Positions 1 to 5,880 of a stretch of 7,683 nt of DNA are shown piece by piece; the stretch's first letter is position 1; every line of letters begins with the position of its first letter. The DNA lies in contig CANQIG010000085.1 in NCBI GenBank assembly GCA_947623765.1, positions 1-7,683 of the forward strand, given 5' to 3'. The notes under the pieces were generated by a model. It ran no database searches, was not told where the DNA came from, and saw only the letters and a program-made list of their open reading frames with translations. This stretch comes from an uncultured Clostridia bacterium. GTDB lineage: Bacteria > Bacillota > Clostridia > Oscillospirales > Acutalibacteraceae. A program made the position numbers and the translations under genes.

Positions 1-346
1 GCATACGGTCGCCGTCCCAGCGGAGCTCGGCATTGCCGACGAGGATCTGAGTGTGTTCCTGACGAACCTGCTTGAAAACGCGCTGCTCGCCTGCGAGCGG
101 ATGGACGCGGGAAGCGACCGGTTCATTCGCTTCCAAATGCACGCCGACCACGGCGCGCTCTTCATCGGGTGCGTCAACAGCACGGCGGCGGGGGAGAGCG
201 GCGCGCAGCCGCGCAGAGAAAGGACGGAGCGGCACGGCTACGGCTTGGTGGCGATGCGGCGCATCGCGGAAAAGTACGACAGCATTTTGAAGGTGGACAG
301 CGGCTCCGGGGAGTTTTCCGTGAAGACAAACCTGTCCATGCGGTGA
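1..346 (+). CDS. GHKL-domain sensor histidine kinase, AgrC/LytS-like (C-terminal part; 5' end outside window)
   Basis: The reading frame is open from base 2 to the TGA at 344-346, so only about 114 C-terminal residues are visible. They form the ATP-binding half of a GHKL kinase. An N-box-like segment with LTNLLENALLACER lies near visible residue 20, and a G-box HGYGLVAMRRIAEKYDS comes near the end, followed by the usual final strand ending SVKTNLSMR. This end pattern is typical of AgrC-type kinases in Clostridia, which sense peptides through an N-terminal membrane domain not seen here and phosphorylate a LytTR regulator. Such a regulator lies just downstream but faces the opposite way, so cognate pairing is an inference. 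The stop is followed after about 50 bases by a terminator hairpin. Family assignment is fairly sure; the ligand is unknown. Confidence 0.82.
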   Translation, partial: HTVAVPAELGIADEDLSVFLTNLLENALLACERMDAGSDRFIRFQMHADHGALFIGCVNSTAAGESGAQPRRERTERHGYGLVAMRRIAEKYDSILKVDSGSGEFSVKTNLSMR

Positions 347-394
347 GGTCTGCCGGAGGAAAATTTCGAGGCAAGGAAACGGAGAAGACAGAAC

Positions 395-425
395 AGGGCG
401 GACCCGGTTTGGGCCCGCCCTTTTG
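395..425 (+). terminator. Intrinsic terminator after the kinase gene (copy A)
   Basis: The stem pairs 395-405 (AGGGCGGACCC) with 411-421 (GGGCCCGCCCT), with one A-C mismatch and a 5-base loop, and is followed by TTTTGG. It probably ends the kinase transcript and may work in both directions. A near copy lies at 609-640. Confidence 0.75.
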
Positions 426-435
426 GATGTACGGA

Positions 436-528
436 TCAGAGCGTGATCGGGAGGCATTTCTTCCCGGCGTGTTCGACGAAGGCGTCCTGCGTCTTCTGGC
501 AGCGCACCTTGCTCACGGGGACGGCTCA
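436..528 (-). pseudogene. Remnant of the 3' end of a LytTR response regulator gene (28 codons)
   Basis: Read leftward this stretch encodes VPV followed by SKVRCQKTQDAFVEHAGKKC and LPITL, then TGA at 436-438. The intact regulator ends VSKVLYQKTQDAFVEHAGKK then CLPISL. Upstream of this piece the frame meets a stop (TCA at 526-528 on the plus strand), and no start or ribosome site is present, so it is not a gene. It is part of duplication copy A. The differences from the intact gene are mainly single substitutions, three of which change residues (L to R, Y to C, S to T). Confidence 0.75.
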
Positions 529-531
529 GCC

Positions 532-561
532 CCGCGAAGACAGAGCTGTCCATGCGGTGCG
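532..561 (+). pseudogene. Remnant of the histidine kinase 3' end in duplication copy B
   Basis: The bases GCGAAGACAGAGCTGTCCATGCGGTG match the last codons of the kinase gene at 320-345 with few changes, and in the same frame read KTELSMR. The stop codon of the real gene (TGA at 344-346) is not kept here (TGC instead). No kinase domain precedes it, because the sequence to its left is the regulator remnant. It marks the left part of copy B of the duplication. Confidence 0.6.
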
Positions 562-608
562 TGCTGTCCGGGGGCGAAACATCGCGTGCGGGCGAATGGA
601 GCAGACGG

Positions 609-640
609 AAAAGGGCGGACCCGGTTGGGCCCGCCCTTTT
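609..640 (-). terminator. Intrinsic terminator after the LytTR regulator gene (copy B, probably bidirectional)
   Basis: The arms AAAAGGGCGGACCC (609-622) and GGGCCCGCCCTTTT (627-640) pair with one mismatch around a 4-base GGTT loop. The A-run on the left and T-run on the right give a U-tract in either direction. It lies 12 bases beyond the regulator's stop codon, so it probably ends that leftward transcript. Confidence 0.75.
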
Positions 641-652
641 GGGATATACGGT

Positions 653-1378
653 TCAAAGCGAGATCGGAAGGCATTTCTTCCCGGCGTGTTCGACGAAGGC
701 GTCCTGCGTTTTCTGGTAGAGCACCTTGCTCACGGGGACGGTGCTGCCCTGCGAGAGCAGGATCTGGTAGCGCGTGACTTTCACGATGCGGTCGAGGTTC
801 ACGAGGTAGCTGCGGTGCGGCCGGATGAAGCGCTGCGGGGGCAGCGAGGTCTCGAGCTCGGAGAGTGTCCCCGTGCAGGAGTCCCGCGTGCCGTCGGCCT
901 TGTGGATGATGATCTTGTGGCTATAGATCTCAAAATAGAGGATCTCGTCGATGCGGAAGACCGTCGCGCCGTGCGGCGTCTCGAGCCGGATCATGGTGAC
1001 GGCGGCGCGCTCCAGGTAGCGGTCCAGCGCGGCGGCGAGCTTTTCCGGGGAGACGGGTTTCACGAGAAAGTGCAGCGGGGAGACGTCGAAGCTCTCCGCG
1101 GCAAATTCCGGCGCGGAGGAGACGAACACGATCTCTGTGTCCCACCCGTGCGTGCGGATGCTCCGGGCGGCGCGGATCCCCTCCTCCTCGCCGAAGACGA
1201 CGTCCAGAAAGACCAGGGAGAAGGGGTCGCCCTCTTCCATGGCTTTGAGCAGAGAGGCGGTGTCGGAGAATGCGGTGATCTGGAAGGTCTCGCGGCGTGC
1301 GCGCAGTGCGTCGGAAAGAAGGGGTGTGAACGAAGCGAGGAAGTCTTTGTCGTCGTCGCAAAGCGCAATTCTGTGCAT
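653..1378 (-). CDS. LytTR-family response regulator (AgrA/LytR-type)
   Basis: This encodes a 241-residue two-component regulator. The receiver domain (about residues 1-118) shows the acidic pocket D8-D10 in CDDDK, the phospho-acceptor D59 in LVFLDVVF, a serine pair at S87-S88 and the conserved K107-P108 in FLVKPVS. The LytTR DNA-binding domain follows (about 128-232), with FRIDEILYFE and the motif FIRPHRSYLVNLDRIVKV. The length is normal for AgrA/LytR relatives. I chose the ATG at 1376-1378 because the receiver fold begins there and AAAGGAG sits 9 bases upstream; the frame stays open further upstream but encodes nothing domain-like. When phosphorylated by its kinase it should bind promoter DNA as a dimer, often activating peptide-signalling, bacteriocin or similar genes. 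Its targets cannot be told from this window. Orientation opposite to the neighbouring kinase is less common than a shared operon. Confidence 0.93.
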   Translation of the reverse strand: MHRIALCDDDKDFLASFTPLLSDALRARRETFQITAFSDTASLLKAMEEGDPFSLVFLDVVFGEEEGIRAARSIRTHGWDTEIVFVSSAPEFAAESFDVSPLHFLVKPVSPEKLAAALDRYLERAAVTMIRLETPHGATVFRIDEILYFEIYSHKIIIHKADGTRDSCTGTLSELETSLPPQRFIRPHRSYLVNLDRIVKVTRYQILLSQGSTVPVSKVLYQKTQDAFVEHAGKKCLPISL

Positions 1379-1380
1379 AA

Positions 1381-1394
1381 AAAGGAGCTCCTTT
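1381..1394 (-). promoter_or_regulatory. Palindromic Shine-Dalgarno of the LytTR gene
   Basis: AAAGGAGCTCCTTT is a perfect 14-bp palindrome. Read leftward its first half is the ribosome binding site, 9 bases before the ATG at 1376-1378. Further into the leader, GGGG (1395-1398), CCCC (1404-1407) and GGGG (1415-1418) allow two mutually exclusive 4-bp stems. Whether any of these structures matters is unknown. Confidence 0.6.
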
Positions 1395-1442
1395 GGGGAA
1401 CAACCCCGAAAAAAGGGGAAGGGCGAAAAAAAGAATACACAA

Positions 1443-1471
1443 AGTATACCGCATTTTGTCGGAAAATGCAA
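1443..1471 (-). promoter_or_regulatory. Sigma-A type promoter for the LytTR regulator
   Basis: On the minus strand, TTGCAT (1466-1471) and TATACT (1443-1448) are separated by exactly 17 bases. The -10 box matches the consensus at 5 of 6 positions; the -35 box is weaker. The implied start gives a leader of about 55-60 bases before the regulator's ATG. Confidence 0.6.
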
Positions 1472-1540
1472 GAGAAAATTTTGACGAGGGAAAAGGCTTG
1501 TGGTGTAGGGTTTACAATGATGTGTAACAAGAGGTAGCCA

Positions 1541-1642
1541 ATGAAAAATCCGAAAAAATGTTGTTCTGCCCAAAAATGCGTTGGTCTGAAAACGCTTTGC
1601 CGAGAACAGGAAAAGCCCCGAAACCCGCATGGTTACGGATAA
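1541..1642 (+). CDS. Possible small cationic Cys-containing peptide (33 aa), unknown function
   Basis: An ATG preceded by AAGAGGT (GAGG at 1531-1534, 6-base gap) opens a 33-codon frame ending TAA. The product is strongly basic, with a KKCC start at residues 5-8 and four cysteines (7, 8, 13, 20). It has no hydrophobic signal segment. A TTGACG at 1481-1486 could be a -35 box, but no good -10 follows it. It lies divergent from the LytTR regulator. A peptide gene beside an AgrC/LytTR-type pair could be a signal or effector precursor, but it lacks the amphipathic leader expected of AgrD. It may equally be a chance frame in decayed DNA. I do not recognise it. Confidence 0.25.
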   Translation: MKNPKKCCSAQKCVGLKTLCREQEKPRNPHGYG

Positions 1643-1798
1643 ATGGGTCCCCACAAAGCAGGAAGGCTTTTGGGGGAGAGGAGCGGCAGTTCGAAGGACG
1701 AAGCCTTTGCCAAGATCCGTGAGGGTATTTGAGTATGCGGTATGAGGTAGAGCTGACACCGCAGGCAATAGAGCAAATTGAAGAAACGATACAGTAAT
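1643..1798 (+). pseudogene. Remnant of a Phd/YefM-RelE/ParE toxin-antitoxin module (antitoxin 3' end + toxin 5' end)
   Basis: A frame ending TGA at 1730-1732 finishes with SSKDEAFAKIREGI, which resembles the C-terminus of Phd/YefM-type antitoxins. Two bases after that stop, the ATG at 1735 opens MRYEVELTPQAIEQIEETIQ, which closely resembles the first residues of RelE/ParE toxins (YxVxLTPQAxEQIEE). A TAA then stops it after 20 codons, where a full toxin would have about 90-110 residues. The tight antitoxin-toxin spacing is as in intact modules. The antitoxin body is also missing, since the frame only reaches back to about 1643 before a stop. The pair should therefore be inactive. The assignment rests on short matches recalled from the families. 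Confidence 0.5.
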
Positions 1799-1839
1799 TC
1801 CGTTTGTCTTTCAGTTGCAAACCGCTCAAAAAATGAATC

Positions 1840-1876
1840 AAAGCGTTCAAGTGTAAACACTCGAACGCTTTTTCCT
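1840..1876 (+). terminator. Strong intrinsic terminator
   Basis: AAAGCGTTC (1840-1848) pairs with GAACGCTTT (1863-1871), and after one A-C mismatch AGTG (1850-1853) pairs with CACT (1858-1861) around a tiny loop. A T-run TTTTT begins at 1869, inside the stem's 3' arm. It follows the toxin remnant and was probably its terminator. Confidence 0.75.
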
Positions 1877-1944
1877 TCCTGAAACGCCGGATCACGGCGC
1901 ACAGGGACAACGGAAGACAAGTACATCATACTATGAATCCTGCA

Positions 1945-2061
1945 CTATTTAGCGGCCAGCCCGTTTACACCGTCACAAATCAGCTTTGTCGTCAGTTCGA
2001 TGATGTCCTCCAGCGGGATCTTCTTCCCGTCCGCGATCCATTGCTTGTAAATTTCAATGGT
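1945..2061 (-). pseudogene. C-terminal fragment of a TetR/AcrR-family regulator
   Basis: The last 38 codons of a minus-strand frame, from TIEIYKQWIADGKKIPLED to the end GVNGLAAK, look like the final helices of TetR-family regulators, where a helix with W-I-x-D/N-G is followed by P-x-E/D and a closing helix. The usual N-terminal helix-turn-helix is absent. The frame stays open leftward of this (on plus-strand coordinates 2062-2247) as a further 62 codons with Cys, Arg and aromatic residues that I cannot place in the family, and no ribosome site precedes its possible ATG. I read it as a truncated regulator joined to unrelated or frame-scrambled DNA. A complete small gene of 100 residues is possible but less likely. 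Confidence 0.4.
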
Positions 2062-2396
2062 ATCCACTAGGAAAAATAGACAAATCAAATTCAAAATATT
2101 ATTCGTGTCAACTTGTCTTGCAAAGCACAAAGACGCCCCATTCTCATTTGAAAAGTCATAATAGTCCAGTTGATATTTCCACTGGCGTTCAGAACAATTT
2201 CTTGTCAGCGAATTCTTCCGTCTTAAAGGACGCATAGTACACCACATTTCGGCTTTGTAATCAAGGATGATCGCGGATGGATAGGGAATAAAGCGGGAGC
2301 AGGGGTAACCATAGAGGGACAGGTAAATTGGTATTCTTCAATTCGAGAATCCCGCTTTGTAGACGGGATTCTTCACTTTTCTTTCAAGAACAAATA
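2062..2396. other. Gene-poor, AT-richer interval
   Basis: Apart from the unplaced minus-strand frame described with the TetR fragment and the hairpin at 2346-2372, I see no gene, RNA gene or transposon end here. Base composition is visibly more AT-rich than the flanking regulator and operon. It probably holds debris of earlier insertions. Confidence 0.4.
2346..2384 (+). terminator. Terminator-like hairpin upstream of the operon promoter
   Basis: AGAATCCCG (2346-2354) pairs perfectly with CGGGATTCT (2364-2372) around a 9-base loop and is followed by TCACTTTTCTTT. It lies directly before the -10 at 2400, so it could insulate the operon from read-through. The T-tract is interrupted, and a mobile-element end palindrome is an alternative. 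Confidence 0.5.
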
Positions 2397-2405
2397 TGGT
2401 ATAAT
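2397..2405 (+). promoter_or_regulatory. Extended -10 promoter for the translesion operon
   Basis: TGGTATAAT gives a perfect TATAAT (2400-2405) with the TG of an extended -10 at 2397-2398. The region 17-18 bases upstream (TTTTCT) is a poor -35 box, as is common with extended -10 promoters. Transcription would begin near 2412 and leave a leader of almost 100 bases before the first ATG. GAAC at 2388-2391 resembles half of a LexA/Din box but lacks its partner half. Confidence 0.6.
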
Positions 2406-2438
2406 TACATTGAGCAGAAAATCCGCACACAGGAACAA

Positions 2439-2451
2439 GGGACCATGTCCC
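2439..2451 (+). promoter_or_regulatory. Short hairpin/palindrome in the operon leader
   Basis: GGGAC-CAT-GTCCC forms a 5-bp GC-rich stem with a 3-base loop in the leader of the repeat-protein mRNA. It might be an operator or just a small RNA stem. The leader also ends with a good ribosome site, GGGAGG at about 2497-2502, 7 bases before the ATG at 2510. Confidence 0.3.
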
Positions 2452-2710
2452 GTGAGGCTTTGGTGTTCGGAGCGTCCATCCATCTGCATCTGAAGCGGGA
2501 GGTGCAACAATGCCCAAGAAGCACGGCTTCCTGCACGGGTTGTTTGGCTGGATGTTTGACATGGACGGAGACGGCGAGGAAGATCTGGGGAAGCAGTGGC
2601 TGGGATTCCAAATCATGGATGACATCATGTCCGAGGACGGAGCGGACAAGGATGCCGAGGATTTCGGAGCGGCCGCGTTTGACATCCCATATGCATCGCC
2701 CGTTGAACCT

Positions 2711-2815
2711 TGGCGTCTGACCTGCGAAGATGGGCTGGAATACGGTGTGGACCTCGACGATTACGAAACGGAAGAGGAATACCAAGACGCCCTGAAAGAA
2801 GCAAAAGACAGTTGG
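2711..2815 (+). repeat. W-to-W repeat unit 1 of the repeat protein
   Basis: Residues 68-102 begin WRLTCEDGLEYG and end AKDSW. The spacing between the bounding tryptophans is 34 residues. It aligns without gaps with unit 2 at 3789-3893. Confidence 0.7.
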
Positions 2816-3788
2816 GCCAGCGCTTTCGGAACAGGCGGCAGGTCATCCGATCCAAATGTTAATGACGCTGAGCCAAGAACGCAGAATCACGGTGAGGACA
2901 ATATGAAATTCGAATCGAATAATTCGCCTGAAACGGCAGAAACAAACGCAGAGAAGAACCGCACCGCTGCCGGATACCCAAACAAGCGCAGGGAAAAGGC
3001 GGCGCAGCATTTGAATGCGGGTTTTCGTATATATTTCGACAAAGAGGAATTGCAGTTGGAGGATGAACGCTGCCGGTTTATCTTGAAATATGCCGACAGT
3101 GTTCTGGCAGCGAACTACCTCACGCACACGGGACATTTTCTGTATGCGCAGGCAGTGAAAGATCACTTTTGGCTTCCGTGTTCTTTGCCCGACGAAGATG
3201 AGGAACGGGGGTACAAGTTCTTTGAAGTGGTCCGCAAAATCGCCAGGTACGACATTCCGCTTTCGCTTGAAATCTGGCGGTGGTGTCTCAGCCGCTTCCT
3301 CCCGTTTGCAAAGTACGCGGTTTTCGCGGAGCTGGAGATGTCTGGGCATGTTCTTGAGTCGCTCTATGGTTTCCCGGATGGCTTTCTAAATGCTTTGGTT
3401 CATTCGATAGATACGGATCATGTTTTCCGGGAGCAGATTACGCGGAAATGCACAGAACCACATAATGCGTTTCCGGATTTAGTGGCGGTAGCCGTCAAGG
3501 AAAACCTTGAGGAAACTGCGCTGTTCGTGTTCAGACGCGCGTTGGAACAGGCAGGGGCAGGACTGGGAAAAAATCAACCTGCTCGTGCGGTATACAATTA
3601 TCAAGTGCGAGCTGGATCAGGATATCGAACCTGTCGAGCTTTTCCGAGAAAAACTCTTCCCTTTGGTCAAGGCGATCCGTAATGGAATGGTCCAAGACGA
3701 GATCGACGGTTGGGAGCAGGATATGGCGAACTTCATCGAGCGGGAAGAGAGTCAAAACGAGAAATACGCATATTCCAGAAAGAACGCT

Positions 3789-3998
3789 TGGAGAAAGACC
3801 GCTCCGGACGGGTCGGAGTACGGTCTGGAGCCCCGGCATTATGCCTCGGAAAAAGAGTATCTGGAGGCGCTGAACGAGAGAAAGTACGCATGGCGCAAGC
3901 ACGTTCCCGAAGATCTTCCGGAAGGGCTGCATCCGGAGGATTATGAGCTACAGCGGGATTTCTATGAAGAACTGCGCTCGAGGCAAAAGGAAAAGTGG
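3789..3998 (+). repeat. W-to-W repeat units 2 and 3 of the repeat protein
   Basis: Three tryptophan codons at 3789, 3891 and 3996 bound two adjacent units of 34 and 35 residues. Unit 2 has WRKTAPDGSEYGLEP and SEKEYLEAL; unit 3, WRKHVPEDLPEGLHP and RDFYEEL, is more diverged. Shared positions are W-R, D/E-G, G-L-x-P, a central Y, an acidic-aromatic Y or F, L, K and the closing W. Confidence 0.7.
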
Positions 3999-4342
3999 GC
4001 CCGTGAGCGGGAAAAGCTGAATGCAGAGTATAAAAAGATGCGTGAGGGCATCATGCTGGACAAGACGGTTTACGATCTCTGCGGCGTTGTGTTTCCGGAG
4101 TCCGCACATCCCTATTCCTATCGGACGGACGGTTCGGTGGAGATCGGCGACATTGTGGAAGTGCCGGTAGGAGACGAAGGCAAACATGAACTTGCAGAGG
4201 TCGTATCCGTGGAAAAATGTACGCGCGCTGGTACGGTGTTCCCGATAGAGAAACTCAAAACCGTGATCCGAATTGTGAGAAGAGGCGGCTGGCAAATAAG
4301 TCCGTGCTTTATAACGGTTGTGTGCAAGAAGAGAGAGCGAAT

Positions 4343-5869
4343 ATGCGCAAGAACAGGATATACATCGCCATCGATCTAAAGAGCTTCTATGCCTCCGTGG
4401 AGTGCGTCGAGCGGGGGCTGGACCCGCTCACGACAAATCTCGTCGTGGCGGATGAAAGCCGCACGGAAAAGACGATCTGCCTCGCCGTGTCGCCTGCGCT
4501 CAAAGCATACGGGATCCCGGGACGGCCTCGGCTGTTCGAGGTCGTGCAGAAGGTACAGGAGGTCAATGCCGACCGAAGGCGGAACGCGCCCGGCAGAAAG
4601 CTCACCGGAGAATCGTATCGGGATGCGGAGCTCAAGGCCGATCCCTCGCTGGCGGTCTCTTACATCACCGCCGTGCCGCGGATGGCGTATTACATGGAAT
4701 ACAGCACGCGGGTGCACGCCGTGTATTTGAAATATGTCGCCGCGGAGGACATCCACGTCTACTCCATCGACGAGGTGTTCATCGACGCCACGGAGTACCT
4801 CGGTTTGTACAAGCTCTCCGCGCATGACTTTGCGATCAAGATCATCCGGGACGTTCTCGGGACGACCGGCATCACGGCGACGGCGGGGATCGGGACGAAC
4901 CTGTACCTCGCAAAGATCGCAATGGACATAGTGGCGAAGCACATCCCGGCGGACAGGGACGGCGTGCGGATCGCGGAGCTGGACGAGATGTCCTACCGCG
5001 AGCAGCTCTGGACGCACCGCCCGCTGACGGATTTCTGGCGTGTCGGTAAGGGATACGCGAAGAAGCTGGAAGAATGCGGCATGTACACGATGGGAGATGT
5101 GGCCCGGTGCTCGGTCGGAAAGCCGGGAGAGTATTTCAACGAAGATCTGCTGTACAAGCTGTTCGGCGTGAACGCGGAGTTGCTCATTGACCACGCTTGG
5201 GGCTGGGAGCCCTGCACGATCGCGCAGATCAAGGCGTACCGGCCGGAAACGAACAGCATCGTGTCCGGGCAGGTGCTGCAAAGCCCGTACAGCTTCGAAA
5301 AGGCACGGCTCGTGGTGCATGAAATGACCGATCTGCTGGCGCTGGATCTCGTGGACAAGGGGCTCGTCACGGATCAGCTGGTGCTGACGGTCGGCTATGA
5401 CGTCGAGAACCTCACGAACCCGGAGATCGCCGGTGCATACCACGGCGAGGTCACGACGGACCGGTACGGCCGGAAGATCCCAAAACACGCGCACGGGACG
5501 ATCCATTTCCAGCAGACTTCATCCGCACGGAAGATGTGCGAGGCGGCGCTCACACTCTACGACCGCATCATGAATCCGAAACTGCTGGTGCGGCGCATCT
5601 CGCTCGCCGCGTGCCGCTTGATCCGGGAAAGCGAGGCGCAGAAGAGCGGAGACGTGCCGGAGCAGCTCGACCTCTTCACAGATTACGCACGAGCCGAGCG
5701 TGAACAGGCCGAAGAAAAGGAAGCGCTGGCAAAGGAGCGGAAGATTCAGGAGGCCGTGCTCGGCATCAAGAAAAAATACGGGAAGAACGCCGTGCTCAAG
5801 GGCATGAACCTCGAGGAAGGCGCAACCGCCGCCGAGCGGAACAAACAGATCGGCGGGCATAGAGAGTAA
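4343..5869 (+). CDS. UmuC-like Y-family DNA polymerase (translesion synthesis)
   Basis: The 508-residue product is a Y-family polymerase, which copies past damaged template bases at low fidelity in the cytoplasm. Metal-binding D11 sits in IAIDLKSFYASVE with Y16 as the likely steric gate against ribonucleotides, and the catalytic pair D143-E144 in YSIDEVFIDATEY. A helix-hairpin-like stretch follows TDFWRVGKGYAKKLEECGM, then a little-finger region (about 300-430). PEQLDLF near 439-445 is a clear beta-clamp binding motif, showing delivery to the replication sliding clamp. A charged, Glu/Lys-rich tail follows. I chose the ATG at 4343 because the conserved palm begins there; the ribosome site (GAGAGAG) is weak, and the gene overlaps its upstream neighbour by 37 bases, which suggests translational coupling. 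It resembles the UmuC/UvrX group rather than DinB. No UmuD homologue is visible in the window. Confidence 0.95.
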   Translation: MRKNRIYIAIDLKSFYASVECVERGLDPLTTNLVVADESRTEKTICLAVSPALKAYGIPGRPRLFEVVQKVQEVNADRRRNAPGRKLTGESYRDAELKADPSLAVSYITAVPRMAYYMEYSTRVHAVYLKYVAAEDIHVYSIDEVFIDATEYLGLYKLSAHDFAIKIIRDVLGTTGITATAGIGTNLYLAKIAMDIVAKHIPADRDGVRIAELDEMSYREQLWTHRPLTDFWRVGKGYAKKLEECGMYTMGDVARCSVGKPGEYFNEDLLYKLFGVNAELLIDHAWGWEPCTIAQIKAYRPETNSIVSGQVLQSPYSFEKARLVVHEMTDLLALDLVDKGLVTDQLVLTVGYDVENLTNPEIAGAYHGEVTTDRYGRKIPKHAHGTIHFQQTSSARKMCEAALTLYDRIMNPKLLVRRISLAACRLIRESEAQKSGDVPEQLDLFTDYARAEREQAEEKEALAKERKIQEAVLGIKKKYGKNAVLKGMNLEEGATAAERNKQIGGHRE

Positions 5870-5880
5870 CGGAGGCCAAT

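Larger units (their letters stand above)
318..748. repeat. Imperfect tandem duplication of the kinase-end/terminator/regulator-end junction (about 215 bp per copy)
   Basis: Copy A covers about 318-531 and copy B about 532-748. Matching landmarks are the kinase-end string CTGTCCATGCGGTG (332-345 and 546-559, offset 214), the terminator hairpin (395-421 and 612-637, offset 217 at its start) and the 3' end of the LytTR gene (436-524 and 653-741, offset 217). I counted 6 differences in the 89 bases of the last block. The stretch between kinase end and terminator is much more diverged. The copies meet near 531-548, where GCGAAGACAGAGCTG resembles both the kinase end (GTGAAGACAAACCTG) and the regulator sequence at 750-765, so the junction carries microhomology. 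The event may be an old tandem duplication or recombination between two related convergent pairs. Confidence 0.8.
2510..4379 (+). pseudogene. Large W-repeat protein, unknown function, interrupted by a one-base frameshift
   Basis: The first frame starts at 2510 after GGGAGG and runs to 3682; the continuation lies in another frame, about 3555-4379. Removing one base, most simply from the G-run 3554-3557, gives EQAGQDWEKINLL across the join and a single 622-residue product. An acidic N-terminus (residues 1-65) is followed by repeat 1, a W-to-W unit (68-102) with DGLEYGV and YETEEEYQDAL. Then come a polar linker, a helical middle region (about 160-400), and repeats 2 and 3 (3789-3998) with DGSEYGLEP and EKEYLEALNERKYAW. 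The end segment (YSYRTDGSVEIGDIVEVPVG, then FPIEKLKTVIRIV) looks like a small beta domain. There are no membrane segments. Similar EYG-repeats occur in hypothetical proteins of gut Bacillota, as I recall, but no function is known to me. It overlaps the polymerase gene by 37 bases, so co-expression is likely. The break could be a real mutation or a sequencing indel. Confidence 0.75.

Noticed and set aside
443..1537. Long plus-strand open frame across the regulator gene
   Set aside because: It is the antisense shadow of a GC-rich gene; the minus strand holds the complete receiver and LytTR motifs.
1379..1768. N-terminal extension of the LytTR regulator by 130 codons in the open minus-strand frame
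   Set aside because: The receiver domain begins exactly at the ATG at 1378, which has its own ribosome site and promoter; the extension is Phe/Pro/Ser-rich with no domain and crosses the promoter.
1633..1929. Minus-strand frame of 98 codons spanning the toxin-antitoxin remnant
   Set aside because: It runs through a strong plus-strand terminator hairpin, has no convincing ribosome site and matches nothing I recognise.
2445..2720. Leader peptide or alternative gene starting at the ATG inside the leader hairpin
   Set aside because: Its product is low-complexity, Arg/Thr/Cys-rich and mostly overlaps the repeat protein in a shadow frame.
3554..3573. Programmed frameshift at the G4 or A6 run of the repeat protein
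   Set aside because: The needed shift is +1, while A-run slippage normally gives -1, and no rare-codon or stop-codon recoding signal is placed there.
4376..5506. Long minus-strand open frame opposite the polymerase gene
   Set aside because: Composition is Arg/Val/Asp/His-rich without motifs, as expected from the reverse strand of a high-GC gene; the plus strand encodes an unmistakable Y-family polymerase.
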